Made by a program: the position numbers and the translations under genes
NCBI GenBank assembly: GCA_963920635.1
Contig: OY987299.1
Coordinates: forward strand, 21,406,901 to 21,470,900
Source of the DNA: Pseudeuparius sepicola
Taxonomy: Eukaryota > Arthropoda > Insecta > Coleoptera > Anthribidae
Direction of reading: 5' to 3'
Length of the DNA stretch: 64,000 bases
Notes under the pieces: generated by a model
What the model was told of the DNA's origin: nothing
Databases searched by the model: none
The model's input: only the letters and a program-made list of their open reading frames with translations
Shown here: piece by piece, positions 44,401 through 56,400 of the stretch
Position numbering within the stretch: position 1 is the first letter of the stretch
How the letters are laid out: each line of letters begins with the position of its first letter

Positions 44401-47400
44401 AATATAGAGTTATTTTAAAAACGAAAATAGAAAATATCGAAAATAAATACATAAACATAACCTACAAAAAAATCTGATGACAGGCAACACCAAGTTATAA
44501 TCTGTATGCGCTGTCAAAGGTTGACAGATAGCGCTACCTAGAGATTACCAAAATTCGGCCTGCATTGAACGCAACCAATGATGTCCATTGCAATCGCCAT
44601 TTGTAAAATTCGAAATATTTCACTAGATTTTGATTGGCGAGGATTTCAAAAGACTGATAATATACATGCTGTTGCATTAAACAAAAAACAAGTTTAGTTT
44701 TCCCCATTTACCAAAAGCACGGTGTATACATTCTGATAAGTGCGCCAATATCACAACAAAATCTTCTACAACTTCATAGGTATTTACAATTTTTTTCTAG
44801 GATGAAAAATACAAAACTTAGAGGTGGCTAATCTTTTGTGAATACCCCTGTGTTTTATGATGCTGATGACAGAATTAAGAGCAAAATACATTCGGATTTC
44901 TATTCACCTCTTCTCATATTTGCAGAGATAAGCCATACTCAACGAAGAAAGCACTGCAATTCATAGTCAAAACCTTTAGGAAAGAGGGTTTCTTAGCGTT
45001 ATGGAGGGGGAACAGTGCGACAATGGCAAGGATCGTGCCCTACGCAGCCATACAGTTCACAGCGCACGAACAATGGAAAAGAGTATTAGGAGTAGATCAG
45101 CAAAGCGGGTAACTATTGTGTATGTACACGGCTGCAGCTTCATGTCCTGGAAAACAGATGTCTCTCTGATGTACACGCGGGTTGCCACTGGGTCACTAAA
45201 AATCACTAAAAGTCACTTTTTTAATCAGTAGTCACTAAAAAGTCACTTTTTTAAAGAAAGGTCACTAAAAGTCACATTAATACGCAAAACTGAACACACC
45301 GGTAAATTCGAATTTAAAGAAAGAGAGACAAAAATAGTTTTTTTTCTTTTTTCCCACCAAAAACAAAATGAATCACTTATTTCAGAAAATAAATCAAAAT
45401 CTATTTAAATTTGCCAGTGTGTGTAGTTTTTGCCCCAACCCAAAACTCTAACATTTTGATTGTGTCGCATTTTGCCTGTAACTTTATTGCCTTGTCGCCG
45501 ACCTACCTTTAAAATTTCCGTTTTCGCGCTATTTCGCTAGCCCATTGGATAGCACGGCCAACATTTATGGGTTAATGTTCATGTGCTCTGTATTTATAAT
45601 TGAATTTATTCCATGATGTTTATCGTATCACAAGTTTATTCTAGTAAAACTTAAAACTTGCCAATAAGAACCAGTGAAACTAGAAAAGAAGGTAAACAGG
45701 GCGTTAATAATTATAGCTTACTTGATTTTAAAATTTTAAAAACAAAAAGTTAATATAAATATAGTCCCTGAAAGGCGTCGTTTGGAAAATACAAGGTGTT
45801 GATTTTTTTAAAGAAGTTTTCCTTTAATAATTTGAAAATGCCAAGTCATATCAAATTCAAATTTGGTGCACAATTTCAATGCATTAGAGTGTACTTTTAA
45901 GCCAAAAACTTTTTTTATCATTTTAGAAGAGGCGTGCGCAGGGTTAACTTGCTCCGTGGTTTAAAGTTAAAGAAAAAGTTAATAAGGCACAGATTTTTTT
46001 CAAATGTATAGGTAATATGATTTTCCCACTTGGCACTTAACTCTTAACTCTAAACATAAGACGCCTCTCAACATTTTTCAATTGAATTAGCCCATTAGCC
46101 GTTTCCGAAAAATATTATAAAACTTTGGAATATCGATTTTTGACTAATTTCAGAAAAAAGTATTGAATTTACACTGATTTTTTTTGTTTATTTATTTTTT
46201 AATTAAAAAGGCAGCTATTAACAGCTGTTTAAATATTTTGAAACACTGTATTTTCAAAATGAAGCCATTTAAGGAAGTTTTTGTTTTAAAATAAAGTAAC
46301 GAACTTTTTTTGTACGTTAGAATATTTTTGTTTTCCATATGGCATGTAAGAATAGTAGTTTGTCAAATGATAAATCAACTTTTATTTGGAAATTTTTGCT
46401 CTAGTTTGGAAATTATGACAAAAAAACATTACTTTTTTGCGGACATAGAATTTGAACCTAAATATTTTTCTTTTCAATTAATGTTTGGTACACTCTAACA
46501 AAACACTTATATCTAGGTCGACTCGTAGCCCTTTCTTTAAATTTCTTGTCTAATTTTAAATTGCAGGCCTTTGAATATGTAAGTAAAAATTCTCTTATTT
46601 TCAAAAATTCCGTAACTTACAAAAAAGTTCAAAAAAACGATCTCAACAACCTTAAAGTTTGTCTGTTTGCTGGTATATTGATTTTTTAACTTTCTAGTCT
46701 TTAATAACGAATGGACTTTCATATCTAAATTATTTTTTGAAAGTAAAAAGTTTGAGTTTTTTTAACGTAAAAATTGTTTTGCAAGATTCAAGGTATAATA
46801 AACGATCAACTGTCTATTGCAAACAATTATTTGAACACTTAAGTATATATATTTTTTTCATTTGTAGTTAAACTTTTACCTCAATCGCAGATAAGTTTGG
46901 GTTCAAAGTTTAACTACAGATGAAAAGGCGGGTGCTTATGGTGTTTATTATACCTGAGATTACCTGGGATTTTTTATTTATATTTCTTTTGTTTTATATT
47001 TCCTGATGAGTTACTCTATATATGTTTAAATAAAAATTACAAAATCTGATACATGTCATTTGCTACTGTCACACCAGTACCTATCTACATATATTCCAAA
47101 ACAGTTTCAAATATTTAATTTATTCCTTTGGGAAGACATGGCCGAAAGTCACTAAAAGTCGCTTTTTTACCGTAAAGGGGCCACTTAAAAATAACATTTT
47201 TTCTCAGAAATGGTCACTAAAGTCACCTTTTTAAAGCAAAATTAGAATGGTAACCCTGAGTCACGCGCGGCCCTTGAAATCGTTCCAATACGTGCGGACG
47301 CAAAGGCGTTCAACTGACAACGTTGCAATTACCCTTCCCTCTCTCGCGCGGTTTGAAAGCCAGCGATAACCTTAAAAGCATAAGTGACGGCAAATCTAAC

Positions 47401-50400
47401 ATCTTATTACGCGAAATTACCTTACGTGACATTGCCAGTTACAGTGCAAAAAACAGTAAATTCGGCACTGTTAGGTTGGCCTTAGATTGCCTGAATAATA
47501 GTGGAAAATCTTATGACCCTGTCCTATGGAGAGTAGAGGTAAGGAGCACCATCTTATATGGGTGTTCGGCTCAAAAACTGTCGTCTTAAAGCATTAAATA
47601 AGGATGGCGCTCGTGTTCTCTCCGGGTATGACCCAAACTTAGCGGTTGTAGTAGAGATGGGTAATTCGTTCATTTTACTAGGACCATAACATATCGATTC
47701 ATTTCATTCGGTCTTAGTTCGTTCGATCGTCGGCCGTTCGATGTGTGGACTGTGGAGTGTCAGTAATAATCGACTGCTACATGATTGGATCGTTTCGATA
47801 TGTTGAGATTCGGTCAATCAATACTTTAAAGTGATCGAATCACAGTGATTCACGATTGACACATCTCTAGTAGAGTGGAAAGTAGCAAAGTTCAGAGTGT
47901 AGATTTGGTACCCGGGGGCTACAGCAGCACCATCTTAATTTAATGGTTTTGAGGGACAATTTTATAACACAGAGATGGTCCTCCTTACCTCTACCCTCCA
48001 TACCCTGCCCACGGACATTGCCGGCTTTTTTCGCAAAAGTCTTTCGACAACCTCGAATAGAGCCGTTCTAAAAATCGTAGAAGGTGGTGGTAAATCTCTT
48101 AATTGGGTGTCGTACTTTCCGCCGGTACCAAAAAGAACCTCAAAAATCTGATATCTAAGAGAAATTCACGATTCACGATTAACCACTTTCGAGAAACGGA
48201 ACGGCTGTAGAATCAACGAAACCGACAGAAAATCCTCTGAAACCACTATTGGAAATTGCTTGTTTTTTCTCATTTCTCGATTTTTCGGGGGCCCGGGAAG
48301 CATCAGAACCTCACCCGAAGACTCCAGGGAAGCTTTAAAAATTGAAATAAACCAAAGATTTGGTTCGCGGTTAAGATAAAGAAGTGTAATAAACCAATGT
48401 AAAAAACCACTACGAGATTCTTCTACAATAACACAATTACTTAGATATTATACTTTATTTAACTAATAAACACTTTGACAATCAAAGAAATCCGCGTAAT
48501 TTCACGTTACGTGAATCTCAAAACACCAAGAAACTATGTAAAACTTTAAATCCACTTTATTATAATGATAATGCAGCGATTTATTATCTAACCTATTTCC
48601 GTTGACTGGCGTGTTGATACGTGAGTCAACGCAATTTTTATTTTCTACGGGGAGGAGCGGGTCGGTACGAGGGAATGTAGGGGAAGTTGTTGATTTGAGT
48701 AGCCGTGGAATTGGCGCAACGTTGCCGCACTTACCGGAAATTCTTGATTTCTTGCTTATTTCTCATGCCTAGTGGAACGATTTATGAGGCCACGCGTGTA
48801 CTCACGCAGCAGTTTTTTTGAATATTTACTTTTTCCACCTCCAATATTTCAGGAGGCGTACAAATTTTTCACTATCATCTAAAATCATTTCGAATATAAT
48901 AATTGTGAATTCCTTTTTCTACAACTAAATCACTAGATGAAGCCATAGTGATCATAGTCCACTTTTCGTAAGGAAAATGTATTTTAAAGTGTGGAGTTAT
49001 GAAAATGCAGGTTTGTGATTGACTAAACGGTGTGTGGTTAGTGGTTATGAGTTCATAACTATACATTTATGGCCCCTAACGGGTAATCACTTGCGAATTT
49101 AGAAAGGGTATATTTTTCAGTAGTCTTGGAAAAAATATTTTACCTCCTTTTGATTCGCTAGTTTAAATGTGGCTTTTATAAAAAAAAATCCTAGCTATTG
49201 TGTTTTAGTGATCTAAGGTGTTGGGTTCCTTGTTTTATTGGAATTTGTGACATGCATTTGAATACCAGAATAGCGAGTTCTTTTTTTTGCAAACACACCG
49301 AATAGATAATTTTTATTTTATTTACTATTCTGCGGTAAAATATGTTCTTTTGGTTATTGTAGTAATCAATTCTTCCAATACCTACTTTCAGGTTGAAATA
49401 TGAGAATGTGAAAATCGCTAAATTCAACACTGAGCCATCAATGTGTTGATTGTGTTGGGTTCTCTTTCTATAACAATGGTGTAAAATGAGATACTACGAA
49501 TTTAGATGTTCGCGCGTTAATATTATTTCCTTTTGCAGCAAATCTCCACAGCGGCTATTCCTAGCCGGTTCTTTGGCGGGCGTGACGTCCCAATCTTTAA
49601 CCTACCCACTTGACATGGCGAGGGCCCGAATGGCCGTCACTGCCAAGCATGAATATGCCACCTTGTGTCAGGTAAATCGTAAACGTTAAAAAAACTACTT
49701 GATATTTAATAAGCAATTTGCCAGGTTTTCCACAAGATTTATGTGAACGAGGGCTTCAAAACATTCTATAGGGGATTTGTTGCGACGGTCACCGGCGTCA
49801 TCCCATATGCCGGTGTGTCATTTTTTACTTACGACACTCTCAAAAGGCTGTTCAAAGGTAAAGGGAAGATGCCCAGACAAAATATAACTTGACAAATTTT
49901 TCTTAAGAAATAAATCTTGGAATAATAGTAGGGGAGCCCAAGAGGGGATTTTGGAATTTACTCAAGCGCGGCAGATTAACATATGGGGGGATACCTTGCA
50001 CCCTGTTGAGTACCTCCACCATATCTAAGCCCTCTATACAGGGCCGCGCGTGTAGGGCAGCCGATAAGAATAGTAAAAAAAAATCGATAGATGGATATAC
50101 TCGAGCGCGTCAGATTAAGATATGATGGGTTAATTACATGCTGAAAAGTGTGCATTTCAATAATCTGACGATTTGAGCATGACGTGAGGGGGTGGGAGGG
50201 TCACAAATTTGCAAAAAAAAAACGTTGCCTCGACTTTCTCGAGCGCGGTCGAATATTTTTTTATTTTGAAGGAAATAATTCAAGGATGACGGGAAAAATA
50301 TAATCTGCCGATTTCCACAAGCCGAAGTAACAAAAATCGTCGATAAAGTTTAGCACGTGCAGCTAGCTGCAGTGAAGCATGTATTCCCCACTACACGCCT

Positions 50401-53400
50401 CTCTTTCCCTTTCACTCTTTCTCTCGCACCGTCCCCACACGCCAGCCATCACAGCTGATCACAGCACTCGTGGTATTATACCGTACTTTCACCGTTTTAG
50501 TAGACATAGGTGAATAGGCCGGGCGTCACTGTGCGTCCAGCTAGGTTTGTCAGTCGTTGGCGGGGGGAGTACACAGTAGTCCCGCACCGCTTATCAGTCG
50601 AGTTTTGCGAGCAAAAAACACGCCCCGCCCCCCGCCAAAGACTGACAAACCCAACCGAATACACGGCGGGTGCCGCCCAGCCATGGCTATGTATACTAAA
50701 ACGGTGAAAGTACGGTATGTACAGGGTTATTCAAACTCGAGGTCCCTGGCCTATTGTGGGCAAACGAAAAGAGAAAAAATATATCTGCTTCCGGGGTCTT
50801 AAATGGGACCAAACGAAGACTAAATTAAGATAAAATTGAGAATATTTGACAAACGACGCTCTGCGTCGCGACGCCCTTCGAATTTTTTTTTAATGAACCT
50901 ACATGTTTTATTTGATATTTGGATAGATCTGCTTTTTATCTATAAGTTTGATTTCAGACGTTTTGTCAAATTCTGTTTAGTTTAAGAAATATAGGTAATA
51001 AAATATTTGAAAAGTCCACGTTCAACACCCTGTAATATAGAAAATAAATTATTAAGAGCCTATGTTTTATATACAAAAATTCCTTAATTTTTAACAGACA
51101 ACATATTTCTCTTAGAAAACGCAAATATTCATTAAAAAAAATTATGAAAAATTTTTTTTTCAAACCGTCAGATTAAGAAGATCGTCAGATTATGGACCAG
51201 GACATCAAGCTGAACCGTCTATATGAAAATCTGACGCGCTCGAGTAAATCAAAATGGCGATTTTTTTTTGCATTTTCAAAAAGCCGCCACGAGCTGGCGT
51301 CACATCCGAATCGTCAGTCTATTGAATAGGAGCTTCTTTCGGGTTCACTTAACATCCCTTCTGAATATCTGACGCGCTCGAGTAATTTTTTTTCTTCCCA
51401 TTTTTAACCCTTCCGTACGGCCGCCCCCATGCAAACCGGCAGATTAACATACCTACGTCATCGGAGACACGTGGGGCATATACACTATCAATATATGACG
51501 CGCTCGAATATCTACATGTGACTATTTTTTTTTACATTTGTGAAAGCCTGTAGACACTCCCACCACCGGGGGAAGGGTATATATCATATAACCTTTTTTT
51601 TTCTTTCTACCATCTAATCTTCAAAATCCAATAAGGTCCCCACGACGCTCGAGTAAAACCCCATTTAGCATCCTGGGCTCCCCGACTATAAGTTGGCCTG
51701 TTTGGTTTTGACGGGATTGCCATGTGTACACTTAAATTAAACTATGTTATAGTTGTGTATTAGTGTAATCATTTTGAAGAATGGGACACGAAACGTGTGT
51801 GGTATCCAAGAAACACCGATGCTGACAACAGAATCAGTATATGATTTGGTATTCTATTTTGTTGAATGATTCGCAATCCCATTTGTTATTATTGGTCTAG
51901 TTATATTTTGCCTGGTGAGTTTGACGCAACTTTCATTCGATGTTTTCTGTAGAGCGAGTGAGCTGTGATAATCGATTAAATGCAGTTGCCTCTCTCGGAT
52001 TCGGTGCCGTAGCCGGGATGCTGGGTCAGACAAGCAGTTATCCACTCGATATTGTCAGGCGGAGAATGCAGACAGATACAAAGGGGAAGTACCCCGATAT
52101 GTGGACCACAATCAGGACAGTTTACACGTAAGTTTAGTTGACACCGCTTTTCTTAGTAACTCAACAAATCAGTATCATAATATCAAAGGAATAGGAATAT
52201 AATAATACACTCACCGGCACGAAAAACGGAGCATTTACAATTTTTATTTAAAAAATGTGAAATTTTAATACTTTGCGATGGTTTATTATTATAATAAGTT
52301 AAACGCAAACAACAACATGTTTTAAGTAATTTCTAATAACAATTGGGCGCTTTTTTTTAATAAAAAGTTTTGTTACAATTTAAAAAATTAGAACGATAAA
52401 CCCACATTGGTGTTGTGGCAAAATGTCCTTAAATGAATCAAAACTTAAACGATTTTTGAGCAAAAACTAATGAGGAGCATTTTTAATAACGGGTATTACC
52501 CCCGCGAGCTCGAATGATTGCATGCATTCTCCGTGGCATGCCTAAAATCAAATGGCGAATGTCCTCTTGAGGAATAAGGTCCCATTCCTCTAAAAGAGCT
52601 TGTTTCAACTGATTTATGGTTAAAGGAGCAGGAACACGACTTCGCATTCTTCGCCCAAGCATGTCCCAAACATGTTCAATCGGGTTCGCATCTGTACTTA
52701 ACGCTGGCCACTCCAAAACAGGAATGTTTACATCATTTAAATACTGTTGAGTGATTCTTGCGGTATGAGGTCTGGCATTATCATGCATCAGAAGAAAGTT
52801 ATTTCCAATAAAATCAACATACGGGACAACAAAATCTTGGAGAATTTCATCAATGTACCTGGCAGCAGTTAAGGAGCCTCTTGGAACGATGTACAACTCA
52901 GTGTGTGCCTCCAGAGAAATTCCAGCCCACACCATTACTGAACCTCCTTGGTATCCTACTCTAGGACTGAAGGTACATTCTGCAAAACGCTCTTGTGGTC
53001 TTCGCCATACTCTCTCGCAACCATCTGGAGATCGCAGGCTAAACCTGGACTCATCAGTAAATAAAATTCGCCCCCAATCATTTTCACCCCAGTGCTCATG
53101 ATTTCTGGCAAACCGAAGTCGCGCAACACGATGACGCCTAAGAAGCTCTGGACCTGTTGCAGGTCTACGACTGGTAAGATTGGCTTCTCCAAGTCTTCGT
53201 CTAACTGTACGTTCGCTTACATTGGTATTCCGAACATGATGAAGTCTATTTCTGATTTCTACAGCTGTAGCACGACGATCTCGTAGACTTTGCAAGAGGA
53301 TGAAGCGATCATCATGAGCGTTAGTTTTTTGTTGGGGACCAATTCCAGGTCGTCTGGTGTAAGCTCTAGTTTCCAAAAAACGTGTATAAATACGGTGCAC

Positions 53401-56400
53401 AGTGCTATTGGATACGGCATATTGTTGGGCAACATATCGCTCAGTTCTTCTGTCTTGAAGCAACGCAACAATAGCAGCCGCTGTTTCAGGATTAACAGCC
53501 ATATTTTTACTTTAAATAAACGCAGTACAGCTTTGAACTGTTTCACTTCTTTAAACTCAGACTTGTCAAAACAATAAAAACAAAAGAAAAGTCATGGCCA
53601 ACTAAGACTTGTGTACTTTTTAATTTTTGGAAATTTTTATTCAAAACAGTCTAGTCTTGCTTTTCAAATAAACGTTTAATTGTTGTTAGATATTACTTAA
53701 AACATGTTGTTGTTTGCTTTTAACTTATTATAATAATAAACCATTGCAAAGTATTAAAATTTTACATTTTTTAAATAAAAATTATAAGTGCTCCGTTTTT
53801 CGTGCCGGTGAGTGTATATTATAGTGTCTGGTGCCTCCAGTAAGAATTTGTTTATTTAGTCCCTTAAAAATTACATTTTTTGGCTTATTTAATAATTTTA
53901 AAGATTTTAGCTTGACCATAAAGTGTGGCTTCTTGTTGAAGTTACTCTTTCATGAAAACTTGTAGCTTCCTTTTGGCGATTCGATTTATTTCCTGCATTT
54001 ATGCTGTTATTTTTGTATCTCAGTAAATATTTTATCTCGATGTTTTTTGGGGTGAAAGGCAAATGACGTCATAAACACCCATTCATTGAACGGCCAACAG
54101 GGGATTCACTAGTATTCGGTACCGTGTGTCCGTGTGGTGTGATTTACGATTTACCGTATCCGTATATATAGTTCTTTAATTAATACGTAAAATTGTGGAA
54201 TTACTACAATTTTTAGGTTTTAAACGGAAATGAGAATACTTGTATACTTGGGCTGTGGTCCGATTCGAGACTGTCAGTGCTCACAGCGCTCAGGTCGCTT
54301 ACGACCGGTCTGATTTGTTAGTGCGCTGATATTCTGATCTTTTAAATTGGGAAAAAATAAATTTTATTAGATAAAATAATTTAAACGTCACCCATCTACG
54401 AGTCGACCGTATTGCCATATTGCTCTACCTAGATCGAGCATAATATGGTAAAGCATACTTCTCAAGAAGCATTTTCTGGCTGCTCTGTTCAAGTAACTCT
54501 ATATGGAAAATATTTTTGACCAAAACAATGGGCTCGTAACTTCGGACAAAAATATTAATTTTTTTTTATCTATCGATAGAAAATGAGAAAAAAATCGACC
54601 CCTGTCTTTAATTTTTTTCATATTTATTTTGCTTTAGATTTGCTGTAATTTTATGAATAATACTTTCCCGCCAAAGGTTGTGACGTAGTTGCCCTTCCTT
54701 ATACAAGGCGTATTTCATAAATTTTACTGGAATTCTGATATAGTTTGTTAGCATATTATGGTATTATTAAATACCTGTTGTAACTTTTATTAAAAGAATT
54801 TATTATTGTTAATATCTTTCAATATAATTTCAATGCAGTTCATGGTAATTAACAAAAATATTATCCTTAAATTAATACATTCTATACGACCCTGGTCGCC
54901 AGGTAAACGGCCATGCAAGTTTGGCAATACTGCTTATTTACGACGATTCATTTGACACTCAACGTTTGACGTGTGAGAACTTACTTATAACAGTTCAAAT
55001 TTGCACTGCAAGTTTGTGTTATTATTTGAATAGTAGTCTTTTACATAGCAAATCGAACTTTTCAAAGTATGGAGCAAGGATTAGTGAAGGCGACATCGGA
55101 CAATCTGCCATATTATGTGGAATTGGAAATGGTGTGTTCGTTTATTAAACTCGGGGGGACCTCAGAGGATCGGCCATGCTGCGGCTTTGCCGCCGCGATG
55201 TTCGCCCGCTTCGCGGCCTCACGTCCGTCCCGCTCGGGATTCGCCGTCCAAATCGATGCCGTGGGTTTACGTCCCTGCCCGCCTCTCCGGTCTCTCTGCT
55301 ATGATTGTAGAACGTTTCTTCTTTTTAGGTTGTGAATATTTGTCATTAACAAAAAGAAAATGAAAATATCACTTTAGACATGAATTATTATTCAAACTTT
55401 ACTATAAAAAGGTAACCAATTAGGGAAAAAATGAACACAACATAATTTACAGTTTATTGAGCAATAATTTACAATACAACTTAACTGTTTAACTTAAATA
55501 TATTTCATAAAATTAAAGGCCTCACACAATAACCATTATGTGATCTAAAAGGTATATTAATTGATGGTTTACCCTCGAATGTACCTATATTGAGCGTTGC
55601 AAATTCTCGAATTCGTCTTATCCTCTCTACATGAATTGGAAGGGAAGCAATTCGTTTGCTTTTTATGTAGCGTTGAGGCACAACTTTCTTTTTCAAGATA
55701 ATCTTGCTTCCCACAGTTTTGAAGAACATCCAATTCTTACCATCAGGCTCAAGCTAAAATAAAAAGAAAAATGTATCTTACTACTCTTATACAAAAATTA
55801 TTGCAATAAAAGTTGCTCGATTAAAGAGTAGGTAAGTAAGAACTTAAATATGAAATAAAATTTTGAATTTATAATGAAAAAAATTGATTTACGAGTACAA
55901 GAATATAAACTATAAATACTTAATATTATTATAAACTTTTAAACTCTATATGTAATAAAAATTATTAACGGGTTACTTTGAGGTTTATTACATTCAGGTA
56001 GATGTAGTCTTATAACCCCAAGACAGTAAGTATTAAAAAAAGAAGTAAAAGTGCTTCAAACTATCTACAGATAATATGTACTTACGTTGAAATGGTCTTC
56101 GCAACAATACAAAAACGGTTTCTTCATTTGAAGGCCAACTGTTTCCAACCACCGTTTTCGGCGAATTTCGTCGGTGTCGATAAAAACAATTTTCCAGAGT
56201 TTCTGCTGGAGTTTTCACAAGAGGGAACGAACAACCTCCATGACTATTATAACGACGCGCAAACTAGTAAATAACTAAAAATCACTTGCTTATTTTCTGC
56301 TAACGCATTGGGCAAAGGGCTGATAATCTTCGCAGGTAGAAACGTTTTCAGACAACTATTGATAGTTTGATAGCGGTTGTATTTATAAAGGTTAAGAGGC

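Noticed and set aside
47323..47589. 88-residue open frame in carrier intron 2
   Set aside because: No recognisable family, no splice context, and it overlaps a decayed foldback.
50510..50802. Two overlapping Arg/Pro-rich open frames
   Set aside because: They lie on the arms of the hairpin MITE 50479-50717 and end in repeat sequence.
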